Assembly (NCBI GenBank): GCA_000320605.2
Contig: KB445792.1
Location: forward strand, 2,712,164 to 2,776,163
Direction of reading: 5' to 3'
DNA: 64,000 nucleotides
Source of the DNA: Gelatoporia subvermispora B
Lineage: Eukaryota > Basidiomycota > Agaricomycetes > Polyporales > Gelatoporiaceae
Shown here: piece after piece, positions 34,901 to 47,098 of the stretch
Layout of the letters: the number at the start of each line of letters is the position of its first letter
Numbering within the stretch: the first letter of the stretch is position 1
The notes under the pieces: generated by a model
The model's database searches: none
Told to the model about the DNA's origin: nothing
What the model saw: the letters and a program-made list of their open reading frames with translations, nothing else
Translations under genes and position numbers: made by a program

Positions 34901-35640
34901 ACCCAGGTTCTTCGCTTACCTTCAATTTTAGCTATGTAGATCCGAAACTGGAGACCGCGGTATTGCAATGACAGTTTCAGACCATACAAGTAAGCGTTCT
35001 CAATTTCGCCCAAGCATTATTCTGAATAGGTAGCATCTTCAGGTTTACTGTTCTTGCTCCGTTTTCCGCGTCCTGGAAAGAGACAAGCTCTCGACTGACA
35101 ACAATCTTCTATGCTCTCGGGTGTCATCTAAATTTCGATTCTCGTACATATGTCTTGTCGAATATATCGCAATGTATCTCGCAGGGATTGGTAGTTGGTT
35201 TGACGCATCATGTACTCAGATCTCAGACACGGCGGTGGCTAAGTTTAGGCGTAATGACCCAAATCTTTCTGACAGTTAAATCTCTCAAATAAAGTTAAAT
35301 CGCCATCGCTGAACTTAGATATATGGTGGACCGTACACGTGTGCATGAGCAACCGGGTTATCTGGGTTTGCGCACGTTGTTAGTAAGCGCATGGCCAGCC
35401 TGACCAGTCGAACTTAGCTTTGCCTACCACTATCGCTGGTAGTTTCACCTTTGTTCGATCTGCGTGTTCACTCGCAAAGCAGATGTATGTCGATCACCTC
35501 TATCGTTTCAGTGATAATATCAACGAATAGTTGGTCACTCATTAGCTCCAGATACTTTTTCGATTGTGTCATCTTATATCTATTCTCGCTCATACAAGAC
35601 TTTCCGCCTCGGCGTTGACCTGGATAACACCGCATACCGT
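34901..35640. other. intergenic, upstream of the first intact BTB gene
   Basis: No gene is recognised. This is the presumptive 5' region of the gene at 35641. Confidence 0.4.
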
Positions 35641-36670
35641 ATGGATACCACCAAAGCTTCTACGCCACTATTCGAGAACATAGACAACTTACTCTGGTTT
35701 GACGACGGAAATGTTATCCTCATCGCTGAAGGTGTCGCTTTTCGCGTCTATCAAGGGCTCCTTAGCACCAGATCCACAGTATTCCGCGACCTATTCCAGG
35801 TGCCCCAGCCACCAGATGGGGAGTCTTATGAGGGATGCCCTGTTATCAGACTCCATGACAAGCGCATGGACTTGCATGCCCTCCTCCGCACGCTCTTTGG
35901 CTTTAAAGAGTCAGTACATCCCGCATGATAATCGGTTAAGCCTCTAATCGATTCACTACTGTCGCAATAGGTTCCTTGATGTAGAAAAAATCACCTTCTG
36001 CGATATTTCTCCACTTGTTCGTCTCAGCCACAAATATGACATCAAGGATCTCTACGAATCAACGTCCAAGCGTCTCAAGACGATGTTTCCTACCCAGCTC
36101 CATGATTTTGACAACATGCGGACTGTCTACTCCCAATCCGAGGCCATAGAGGCCGTCAACCTCGCGCGCCTGATAGACGAGGAATCTATTCTTCCGGTTT
36201 CATTCTACCTGTGTTGTCAACGCTCACTGCAGAATTGGTGGGAGAATGATGCTGATCAAAACGATTTCTTACAACTCGTCGATGCTAGAGACCGGGAGAA
36301 ATGTCGAGAGCTGCAGACATGGCTCAGAGTAACCAATTACCGCCTCTCAATCAAGATGTTGTGCGGGAGTACGTATCATGTATGCTGGAATCGCAAGAAC
36401 AAGAGCCCATGCGCGAGAGTATTACAAGAAAAGACGGCAGCATTCGTATCGGAAAGGGGTTTGGAGCAGGATCTCACCGACTGCGCCTTGTTCCATTCGA
36501 AGGAGCACCTATGGACAAGCCCCGTACTTTGCGAGTTTTGCACCAAGGAGCTGTCCCGTCGTCATCGCACAGAGAGGCTGAGACTGTGGAACCGACTGCC
36601 GTCAATACTGGGAATCAAAGTTCCAAACTGGCCCTGCGATGCGGAGGTCGAGGATGGGACAAGCTGGTAG
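35641..36670 (+). CDS. BTB/POZ domain protein, array member 1
   Basis: This is a BTB-domain protein of the expanded basidiomycete family, probably an adaptor for cullin-3 or a homodimerising scaffold (inference). The ATG at 35641 gives MDTTKASTPLFENIDNLLW. The BTB core follows: WFDDGNVILIAEGVAFRVY, STRSTVFRDLFQVPQP, YEGCPVIRLHD. An intron with donor GTCAGT and acceptor CAATAG joins GFKE to FLDVEKITF. After it come LVRLSHKYDIKDLYE, EAIEAVNLARLIDEESILPV and a Cys-rich C-terminal half with CARVLQEK and CEFC, ending RLRLWNRLPSILGI...GTSW. TAG lies at 36668-36670. About 320 residues. The frame stays open upstream to a GTG at 35566, but the ATG is the more likely start. Confidence 0.8.
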
Positions 36671-37109
36671 ACGATCTGAGATGAATTCGAGTGTAACAGA
36701 CCCGTATGCATTTTCTCTTTCATCTGCACATATAGCTCTTTCACATCTTACTCGTTGCACAAATTCGGATGGTTACAAATTAGTCCCTAAAGTCAGAGAA
36801 ACGAGACGAGACGAGCAAGGGTTGGGAAAGATTTAGTATCGTTGTATTTGTGTAACTCGATACACGTTCACAAGGGATCGACAGGATTAGCACGGTGTTT
36901 GAGCACTTGGAAGGTGATAGGATTAGTTGCGGCCATATCTACTGCCTAAAGAATGAAACGCCTGATACAACCGCTCGATCGAGGCCAAACAAAGTTGGCG
37001 CACCAGTTATGACGCCCAAGCGCTCATGCGCTCGCTTGTCTGTTACTCCCATCTAATTTGTCGTGACTCGTGGCCTGGGGTGTACAGCACACTCAGATAA
37101 CAGCTATTC

Positions 37110-38168
37110 ATGAGCTCTGGCATCTCCGACCGTAATACAAGTAAGAGACGGCGCGAGGAGTATGGCGCAGACGAAGACGCAACCGAATCGGACATACCTT
37201 CAAAGCCACCCACGTCTGACTTCGAGTCAGACAGCACGTTATGGTTCGAAGATGGGAATGTCATCATGGTGGCAGACAGTGTCGGGTTCCGGTTGTATCG
37301 GGGGGTGCTCAGTGCTCGCTCTACCGTTTTCCAGAACCTGTTTCAAATCCCTCAGCCAACGGATGGAGAGACATATGAAGGCTGTCCTGTAATCCGGCTT
37401 CAAGACACAGCTGAGGATCTCAGGCACTTGTTGAGAGCATTCATGGGTTATACAAAGTATGTACGAGCGTATATATAGGACTTTCTACTGATCTCAGCGG
37501 GCAGCTTCCCCGATCCTGCACGGCCGACTTTCAAAGAAGTAGTCGCCCTTGCCCGCCTTAGCCACAAATATGATGTTGAAGACCTCCAGAAGGCATCGGA
37601 AGCGCAGTTGAAGTCAATGTTCCCAACTCGTTATGAAGATTGGGAATCAATGAAGCTCAGCCTGTCGCTGGAAGATGCCATTCAAGCGATCAACTTAGCT
37701 CATCTGACGAACACTCCTTCCATCCTCCCTCTGGCCATGTACCGTTGCTGTAAATTTCCTCTCGAAAGCATCCCGCATATTCCTCCGGACAAAGCCAATA
37801 CAGCAGCCCTGAGTTCTTCTGACAGAGAGAGATGCTTTAAACTCCAAGGCTGGCTCAAATATCAGAAGTACCGCTCGCGCCTCAAATTGTACAACAGCAA
37901 CCTCCCGCCCACAAGTTGTGAAAGCGACAACCACTCACCATGCACCTACGTCTTGCAATCTATCCTCAAAAAACTGATCGCCAGTAGCAGCGACCTGCCC
38001 CAGCCGTATGCCTTACTAGAAACTCAGACGGGGCACGAGTTGCCCGGCATGAAGCACTTGTGCAAAGCTTGCAGGAGTATTATGGACCAACGAGAGCGTG
38101 CGGAGATCCGTAGTCTATGGCGTCAGATCCCGTTGGCCCTAGACATGAATCTTCCGGAGTGGTGCTGA
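37110..38168 (+). CDS. BTB/POZ domain protein, array member 2
   Basis: This is a paralog of the gene at 35641 with a longer N-terminus: the ATG at 37110 gives MSSGISDRNTSKRRREEYGA, a basic then acidic lead that could act as a nuclear signal (RRRE). The BTB core reads LWFEDGNVIMVADSVGFRLY, SARSTVFQNLFQIPQP and YEGCPVIRLQD. An intron (GTATG...GGGCAG) lies at the same place as in member 1. The second exon carries LARLSHKYDVEDLQ, DAIQAINLAHLTNTPSILPL, CTYVLQ, HLCKAC and RSLWRQIPLALDMNLPEWC, with TGA at 38166-38168. About 335 residues, intact. The conserved CxxC and RxLW...P tail is shared with its neighbours. Confidence 0.85.
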
Positions 38169-38956
38169 ATTATTACAAGGCATTGATCAAAGTGAGGAGC
38201 TCGCCGAATACTGATCCCATGGTCCTAATACTGTCCGAAATCATCAGGATTTCCGAGGCCGCAGGTTCCGTTGTACAACTTCCAGGACAGCTAAGGAAAC
38301 AAACTCCGTATCTAGCATTGTACACGACGCACAGACATGCACTGTTATTCAGTTGGCTGCGTGGTTTGGATCCGACACCTCCATCTCCACCTAGAGAGCT
38401 GTGACTTCGAGCCCGTGCGCTGAACGGCAAGACTTTTGTTCAATAACATGCTGCATCCATCCATAGCATTGCGACCCAAAGTGGGTTGGATTCCCCCGAC
38501 CTTGCTTCGTTCTCGCCTAGGACATCATTTACTGTGTCCATCCGGCATTGGCGGATATGCTCGAAAGGAATTACTAGATGAGCGCTCATACCGTTGTGGA
38601 CTCGAGGATCGTAGCCGATTGCTGTCTTACCTGCTATTTCTCGGAATGTCGTGATCGATACCTGAGCATCTTCGAGTTGTCGGTCGGCACACACACATAT
38701 ATGACTCGTCCATTCTTCACATCGCGTAAATTACGGCATGTGTACACCGTGCAGTACGCGAAGCCTTGCTATCGAAAATTCATCGTGTCCTCACCTTTGC
38801 CTCATGCACCACGCCGCATACAGAGTCCGATAGGTTAAATAGCCTGTGGGAAGTATATCGTCTGCACACCTCAAGTGACACGGCCACGCACCGGTATCAT
38901 AGCACCTACACCAACTCGATCGATACTCATCTTTCTGATGCGAGCAGCTGCCGCTC
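38169..38956. other. intergenic between BTB array members 2 and 3
   Basis: No gene is recognised. The sequence before 38957 holds no in-frame ATG for member 3: an in-frame TGA lies at 38936-38938. Confidence 0.5.
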
Positions 38957-40173
38957 TTGTCAGAATTATCGCGCTTTGAAAATCTTGACAGTGCCCCTCC
39001 AGAGAAGAAAGCACGCATTGATTATGACAACGTATACAAACCCGCATCTAACGAAACGGTTGTAAGTTCATCGCCAGTCCCCGACTGGGAGTGCTGCGAT
39101 GGACTGTGGTCCAAAGACGGGAACATCATGCTCGTCGCGAAATCTACCGCATTCCGTGTCTACCGCGGTCTTCTCGCCATTTGGTCAACAGTATTCCGCG
39201 ATCTTTTCGAGCTGCCCCAGCCTCAAGACGCAGAGCAGTATGAGGGATGTCCCGTTGTCAGGTTTCAAGCCAATGATGATGATCTACGGAGGCTTCTTTT
39301 GACTTTGATGGGGTTCATTGCGTAAGTGTCTTCAAAGGGTTACGAGTGGAAGTCGTTGTTGATTGCGTGTCTGGTGCTTAGTGTTCACGAAGTGAACGAT
39401 GCCGAGTTCAGGGATATTGCTGGACTTCTTCGTCTCAGCCACAAGTACGATGTCAAGGACGTGTTCAAATCCTCGAAAGAATGCTTCAAAGCGATATTTC
39501 CCACCACATTTTCAGACTTCATGAGAGTGAACGCTAAATGCTCGCGTTCCGATGCCATCGAGGCTATCAACCTGGTTCATCGCATCAACGAGCGGTCCAT
39601 TCTCCCAGTCGCATTCTACCTTTGCTGCCAAGATCAGGATGACGAGCAAACGAAGCATGGAGCTCAAATTCCATTGTTACGCGCAGGGGATAGAAACAAA
39701 TACATGGAACTTCGTGCTTGGCTCCGACTCAATAACTACAACCTCTCCCTTAAAATCTTCGATTGGGTGCCGTTCAGCACTTACTGTCGCACAAAGAAAA
39801 GATGCATGACGATCCTGCATCAGGAAAACATCGCGTTGACTTTGACGCCTTCTAGCTGCCTTTCGAGGCTTGCTGGAGTCTTCGCTGCCCTGTTGCGCGT
39901 CAAAAAGGCGTCAAAGTCGCGTCCAAGAACCAAGAAGGCAGGCAAGTAAAATGGACATTTTCCTGATGTGCAGAATCGCATGAGGTCCCGCACCGTTATG
40001 AACTTGGATACCACCGACTGCGCCTTGTTTTAGTCGAATGGAAAACCTCTGGCGAGACCTTGCGCTTTGCGATAGATGTAAAGAGGCGATACGTGACACG
40101 GATATCAAGGAGAGACGCAACTTATGGAAACAGATGCCGGGTATCCTTGGGATGACGAAAGTAGGTCGAACCT
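38957..40173 (+). pseudogene. BTB/POZ gene, array member 3, broken
   Basis: A near-complete BTB gene lies here: LSELSRFENLDSAPPEKKAR, then GLWSKDGNIMLVAKSTAFRV, YRGLLAIWSTVFRDLFELPQ, YEGCPVVRFQ, a GTAAG..TAG intron after GFIA, then LLRLSHKYDVKDVFK and DAIEAINLVHRINERSILPV. Three defects are visible. The expected start codon is TTG with no ATG upstream in frame. The C-terminal part reads TDCALF and then TAG, where member 1 has LFHSKEHLW. The final piece (ENLWRDLALCDRCKEAI, RRNLWKQMPGILGM) is in a different frame. An unseen upstream exon could rescue the start but not the other two. Likely a recent pseudogene. Confidence 0.7.
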
Positions 40174-40941
40174 GAAGCAGTCGTTACGCTGCAGTCTCGA
40201 TCAGGTGAGTGCACATGAAATGCCATGCCGCGAAGGTCAAGTGAGCCGACGTAGTCCGAGCATCAGTTATCCGCACTGAGGTCATCAAGCATTTCCAGAA
40301 TGTTCCCAGTGACCACATTGTAAAGTACATATCTAAATCCATGTTGAGCGAGATGCTTCGACCGACGACGTTGAACAGAAGTTTTGGAGGCTCACCAGTC
40401 TAACATAGTACCAACTTACGAGCATGGTCGGCCGCAGGTGAACGGAGCAATGGTTGTCTATCCGTCTGGCAGACTGTCTTTCAGTGGCTGTTAAGGACTA
40501 AGCCGTGGATCGTTTATCAGTCGATAGGACCTTATTGCAACCCGAGTGTGTACGTCTCAGAATCTTAGGCAACATGCATTGTCGCAGTCTGGGCACTCAT
40601 GTACGTTCAAAGAACGGTGCATTTGTCCTTCAGGTGCGGCACTAGACAGTCTGTCGTCTGAGACAAACTATTAGCATTGACTGTGCGACATATACATGAA
40701 CAACAAGAGCATCGGATACGGTACACATGCTTACAGTACACTAAATTGCGAGGGTGCGATCTATATGTTGATGAGAGGATGGAAAGATGTATGGTAGGGT
40801 ATGAGATGGACGATGAGGTGCTTGGAAAAAGATGACGGCCGTGAGGAAGCCAACCGAAACGCTCTTAAAATCAACGGAGTAACAAACTATGCAGTGGACA
40901 TGCGGGTAGAACCAATATGGTAGGCTGCCGAGGCCATCATC
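40174..40941. other. intergenic, no gene recognised
   Basis: I see no coding sequence between the BTB array and the 3' end of MED13. Confidence 0.4.
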
Positions 40942-43900
40942 TTACCCATTGACATCTACGCTATCTCCCACGAGGGCCATACACATGACCTTTAACGCTG
41001 CCAGATGGAACGGGAGCCCCGTGTCTGGTAGCTTCCAGCGCAAACGCGCAAGCACCGCTAAATCATGAAAGTTGGACGTGATGTCGCGAAGGTCCTCCAT
41101 TCCTTGCTCTCGTGCTGAGATAGTACGCGTCTTCACACGAGATGACTTGGGGGAGCTTATCGTGTGCAGTTGCGCCAGCTGCACCATGTCGATGGAAGCG
41201 AAGTCTGCGCCCGTCGGTACATGGGCCAGAGCACTTCTCAGCCGTGCATGCAGGCAAGGCGTCCTCTGCATAATGGGCTCTTCATCCTCGGAATCCGGTA
41301 TGATGGGGATGTCGTCGTAACCAACCAGCGACTGGGCTCCTTGACGCGATCCGAAGGCTGGTACGCATGTACGTGCCACAGCAGGTGAAATTGCGTACGT
41401 GGAACAGGATACGTCGAGGAAGACTGCATTTGGTGGAACTCGCGCCGGACGAACGGGAGACTGGGAGGTTGTTGGTGATCGAGACCGTTTCGTGAATGAG
41501 ACGTCGCTTGAGTCGGGCGCCACAAACATCCACGAGTTATCGATGTCGACTGAGAGGAGCGTCACATGCATAGGAGGAATGTCTGAGGACGTCGCGACGG
41601 TCCGGTCCAAGTGGCTGATCCACACTAAAATACAACATTAATGCCATACAGCACGCTTGTCATGAACAGAACGCTCACCTTGAGCCTCTAGATTACGCAT
41701 CGCTCCCAATTTCGATATCACAATTCGCCATTCGACGCTAGCACGTCGCGCAAACGTATGCACAAAATTCCAGACTTGGCTCGTGATGAAGTCCTCGGTG
41801 CTCTCGGTTGGCAGCAGCCAAGCCGTTACCTCGTGTCCCTCGCCTCGCTCGTCAACGCAAGCAGCTAACAACCAACGGTTGTCAGGCGTGGTATGGTATC
41901 CGACATGTAACAAGGTATGCCGTTCCAGGACATCGAGCGACGTTGGATGTGCTTCTAGGAGGAACGAGGTACGAGCGGACTGCTTGTACCCCCGGCTTTG
42001 ATCAGGATGTCCGGATGGCAACGCTCGAGCCAATGTCATCGCTGGAGCATGTAAATATGCTCTTGTGGGCGCACTGTGCATGAACAACTTGCGTGACATG
42101 GCACGGTCGACAGGCTGCAGAATACGATCGTAGACGTTATCGACGAAGGCATCTAGCCCGGCATGTGTGGTCCGAGGATCAGAAAGCAGACCACTTGCCA
42201 GAGCTTCAGGCACAAAGTGGAAGAAAAGTTGCGCATCCGGAAGCGCTTTGGTCACGCGCTTGATGGCCGAGAATAAGTAACGGAGAACTTGCGACGTCAG
42301 AGAAGTTACAGATGCAGGGGCAGCAATGTAGAAGACGACTGTAGACTGCCATTGGGACGGGTTGAGTTGTTCAACGAGGCTCACTACATGAGAGGATTCA
42401 GTAATTGCTCAGGGTGTCACGCAAACATCGTACCTAGCGTCTTGCGTAATGTGTCAAACTGCACCGGAAGCAAGCCCGAGGTGGGGCTCTTTGGAGGTAT
42501 TCCAAGAGCATGCGTCCCGTACCCCTTCGCCTAGATTTCTGTGAATATTGCGACGTGGCATGAGTGATCTGATTGGGACTTACCGAGTATGCCGACGACA
42601 CCCTGGCCATCCACTGCGATAGCTGTTCTTGCCGTTCCTCCGTCGTGTCCTCGAAGAGCATGTAAGCAACGAGATCCTTTGCGCCTGCTCGAGGTCCAAG
42701 ACCGAGCTTCTCCCAGAAACGTAGCGCAGTCGGTAGTACATGAACAATGGCTTCTGACTTTCCAAGTGCAAGCATAGGTGGTTCCAGAAGCTCGACATGA
42801 TTGTCTGATCGAGCATTGCCGTCAGCAGACTCTTCTTCGCTAAAACCGTAGAGTGAACGAAGTGTCATAGGTGTCTCCGTCGTCTCAACAGTGCCTAGCA
42901 GATCGCTGACCCACTTCACATCGGTCTGCCATACTTCCGTGGGTAGACTTCCCGCAGTGAGCGACGCGATCGCGTTAGCGCGCCAAGCTTCTGCCCAAGC
43001 AGCATTCTCCACGACTTCCCGCACCAACATCTGTGCAGCAGCCTCTAGAGACTTGGACTTCTCTGAGGCTGCACCAACTGCGGCGGCAGGGGAGACGGGC
43101 GTGGGCACGGAGGTGGCGGCAATACTCGCGGGAGGATTGCTGACGGCGGAACCGGGAGGGCGGAGTGGGGTGCTCAGCGGGAGAAGATAACGGTGGTGGA
43201 AGTACGTTTGGAGCAGTGTCGGACCAAGCGGGAGATACGAAGGCGGAGGTGTCGACGACCGCGGAGCTGCAGTCTCCTCTTCCTCTTGGACCCAAGGCTC
43301 TTCTTCTTCCGACTCAGCCTCGGATCTACTATCCTCGGGAGGGGCGGACAAGCGACTGCTCGCCCATTCCTCGTGCTCGCGCTGCCAAGACGAAGGAGTG
43401 CGTGTGATACGAGGACCCTGGACAACACCCTTACGCTTGACACCGATCAGCTTGCGTACCATGCCAAAACGTGGATCCGTCGCCGCGGTATAGCGTGAGA
43501 ACCATCCATCTGACCGAGCAGGGGACGATGAGGGCAGGAAAACCTCCGCACGGTCCTCTTCGTCTGGAGGGCTGGGCATCGCAAACTTCCCTACTGCATA
43601 CTTCCCATCAGCGAGCTTGTGACTTGATGCGAAGGGGATCGGATCAAAGATCCCAAGACCTGCCCGAGGCTCGCGGGCTTTGCAGACGGACAATTCAAAC
43701 GCATCAGCGAGGTGTACACCCGGTGTAGCAGGCGCGGAGTGTGAAGAGGGCGTGCGTCCGGGAGAAGGGGGAAGTAGGTCCGGCGGGGGTGGTATGTCAT
43801 CGCCGAATGGAACGTCAAGGCCGTGGGGAGTAAAGCCTTCTGCCATCGAGGTAGTCGCCCACGGCGAAGCTTGAGAAGGTGGACCTGGCCCTGAGCCGTG

Positions 43901-46465
43901 AATACCCTCGCCCGTGATGAGAGGCGGAAGATTCAGCGGTGTGACCGCTGAGCTGATGCTGAATCCTGTGCTCAAAGGGACCGGCTGTACCTCCGGTAGC
44001 GGCGCAAGAGCAGTGCCGCGCGAGGAAGTCGCCGGGCCGTCGAAAAAGCTGAAGTCGTCGTCGGTGAAGACGTTGAAGTCGTCCTCCACGTTGTATCTGC
44101 TTGTCATACCTCCTGCCCCTGGCTCTGACCCAATGGAGTCAATATTCATAGGGAAGCTCATGCTGTAGTCCATGTTGTCCATGAAGCCGCCCGATGATGG
44201 CATCCACGACGGTTCCATGATGTAGGGGTCGGCGGAAAAGTGTACAGACTGAGAGTCGGAAGATTCCTCTGGCGGATCGTAGGGGTGGCGAGCACTGTCC
44301 ATGGGTACATCTTCGAACACATGAGGATCGTCGGAAGGCGGCAAGTCGATTGTTTCCTCCGGAGGAGAGAACAGAGATTCAGCGGCATCCTGAGGGGGAG
44401 ATGAAGAAGGCTCTTCAATCCCAGCATCATTCTCCATTTGTTGTACAGGTTGTGGTACTGGCGGTGATTCAGCCCGTTTTGGCGGAAGCTCGTTGGATGG
44501 CAGACCGGGTAACTGAACACTGGATTGACTAGTTGTCTCGCGCGGTTGGTCAGAAGGCGTAGCCGTTTGCATCACCACATTACTGGTAGATGCAGGAATA
44601 AAACGGACTGCGGCCGCAGCCTCCCGACTTTCTCGCTCCCTCTTCAGTCGTTCCCGTTCCCGTTCCCGCTCCTTGGCGATCGAATCGACATACCCGCTGA
44701 CCTTACCGGCGACCTTGTGGATATTCCGCGTATACGGGTGAGACGACAGTGACATCGTACGGAATGCACGTAGTGAGTCCGAGGTGGGTGACGAGGTCAG
44801 AGCGCGTATACGGCGTCCGAGAGCACAAGGCAAAGCTTTGTGTTCGGGCGTCTGCGGTTCGGGTGCAATGGTCGTTACCGACGGCCCTGCGACGTCGGAA
44901 GACAACGCAATCCCAGAAGAAATGCTACTGAGTGTGGATGGTATTGCAGGGGCGGGCGGTGGAGGGGACGCTTGTAGTTGCGCAGAAAGCTCAGGAATGT
45001 ACGACAGCGAATTTCTTGCGTGCGGGCTCGGTGACGCGGGATGGTAGGTAATGCACAATCGTGCGGGCCAGATGAGAGGGATGCCTTTCTCTTCACCTTG
45101 CTTGTTCTGAACTGCCAACCAAGCGATGACGAACGTTGGAGAACTGTTTTGGCAGCCCGATCTCGCGTGTTCGGGTTTCAACCGTTGCTCGGATATCGCA
45201 CAAGGTCGTTTCCAGTCTCCAGCTCCCAGGCCTACGAGTGAATCTTCGAACTGAGTGGTGAGTGCAGTAGAGGGGCCTGAATAGGTACTCAAGTAGAACG
45301 CGGGTACGCCATAAGGGAGAAGAGCCATAGGCGTTCCGGATGGGAGAGGAAGCATGTTGTACAAGGGAAGGTAGTAAGATGGTCGCAGCACAGGGTGAAT
45401 AATCAACCGAGCAGACGATGGAGGTGCATGAGACAAGTGGAGTTGTAAGTGGCAGTAAATAAGAGGACGTGTTCGCGCATGATGTTCCCATCCGGCCCCC
45501 CATTCTGATGAGGCAGGGGACGAGGAGAGAAGGAATCCATCCTTGAGTTTCACAGCAGTCCTACCGTTCGCCTTCTCCTTGGAGTTCTCGCAGATGTCGC
45601 CCACGAGTCGATCACGAACGGCTTGTAGAAACTGGAAGAACGGAAGTCGTAACGGTTTGCGGAGCAAGGGAGGCCCCGAAGATGATGCGGTGGTACAATC
45701 GGCGCTGACAATGTCGGGACAGTTGGAGCAGGGAGAAGGTAATTCTGAGCAAGCGGCTGAGCATGGGTAGAGTGATGACGGTGTGAAAAATGATGTTTCT
45801 TGCGCTGCAAAGTAGAAAACCGTTAGTACAGTCGTCGAATAAATTGCAGCACGGGAATTGCAGAAGCCACGTCTGGGTGTGGGAACATCTAACGTGCTCC
45901 GGAAAGCTACGTACGACCAGTATCTTCCCGGAGCTTCCAAGGGAACATGGCAACCTGAGAAGATTTTGGACTTCGAAAAGCATCTCGTTTACCAGCAAAT
46001 CCGCGTGCTGGTGCCTCACAGACAGATAGGAACGAAAATTTGCATCCATCCAGGATAGGCGGAGACAAATCTGAGCGAGAGAATATACTCACATGTGAGA
46101 CAATGTAATTGCAATGCTTCCAGTGCAGCTTGGCCCTCCGAAACACCAGCTGTGGAACCAAAAGCGAAGACATACAGGGAAGACTGGTCCCTGGTAACGT
46201 GGGCACTAGGCAAGAGACTGCCCAGTATGCTGCGCTTCGCATTCAGCTGCACTATACTTCTACGCCCCGAATCGATGATACTGAGCTGTTCCGAGGCATC
46301 CACAGATGGGTCAGCAGTGTAGACGGAATAAACGATGAGCGGGTCCTCGTGTAAGTCGATCGCCGAGGCTAAAATAGGCGAGTCTAGAGATATCTGCGGC
46401 GGAACCTGAGAGAGCACAGAGGTTCCAGTGTTATCTTGCGGTGCTGGGTGTGATTTGCTAGCCAT
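40942..46465 (-). CDS. MED13: Mediator complex subunit 13 (kinase module)
   Basis: This is the large subunit that links the CDK8 kinase module to core Mediator (yeast SSN2/SRB9), acting in the nucleus. The ATG at 46465 begins MASKSHPAPQDNTGTSVLSQ, the MED13 N-terminal domain, which continues through short exons to about 45.9 kb. A single exon of more than 3 kb (about 42.5-45.8 kb) carries a long disordered Ser/Pro-rich middle with an Arg/Glu helix (KERERERERLKRERESRE). The block GVKRKGVVQGPRI and the acidic EAESEEEEPWVQEEEE follow. The conserved C-terminal domain includes STVVFYIAAPASVTSLTSQV, RKLFMHSAPTRAYLHAPAMT, NRWLLAACVDERGEGHE and HVTLLSVDIDNSWMFV, ending AALKVMCMALVGDSVDVNG with TAA at 40942. 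About 1700 residues. Confidence 0.88.
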
Positions 46466-47098
46466 GAGTGTATAAACATTCGTAGCCCCGCAACGGGGCT
46501 AAGTCGGAGGTGGCGGAGACACAGCTAGTCGTACGTTTGCGTTTCAAGAAAATGGGTCCGGTCGGACCAGCTTCTGCTCGCGTGCCTATCTGCGCACAGC
46601 CAGGGATGTATCGGCTCTCGACAATGCAAGGGAAAACATGGAGCAGGGTGCAGGAGAACATGCAAGTCGACCGCAGGGTCGATTCAGCAGTGTGGCGGCC
46701 CGCGCCTCAACCGGTCGGTGCGATTTCTGCGCAGTACCATGCTAGTCTCGAAACATATTTCTGAATCATTATGCGTTTCTCATGTACATGCAGATACACA
46801 GAAGAGTGAAGTCGACCAATCCCATCACTTCGCGTCGTGCTGATGAGGATACTGCGTACTGTGAACTGCCAGTGCGAAGTGGTCTCAGTTATCGACTTAC
46901 ATTTACCACACCTGTTATCTAAGAGATACCATTTTATACTCCGCGAGTTCCGTCTCCGCGCACTAAGGCTTAACATTGGATCTCCGACGTTTTAGTTCCT
47001 CCATTTCGGTGAGACAAGTACAAGATTTCACAAGAGGAGCCGGCCACAGCCTGCAACCCAGTGCGTTCCTCGTTTCGCTCGTCGTGTTTCCATCAAAA
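46466..47098. promoter_or_regulatory. divergent upstream region MED13 / DUF2433 gene
   Basis: 633 bp lie between the two divergent ATGs. TTTTATAC at about 46932 is a weak TATA-like element for the plus-strand gene. No gene is seen. Confidence 0.4.
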
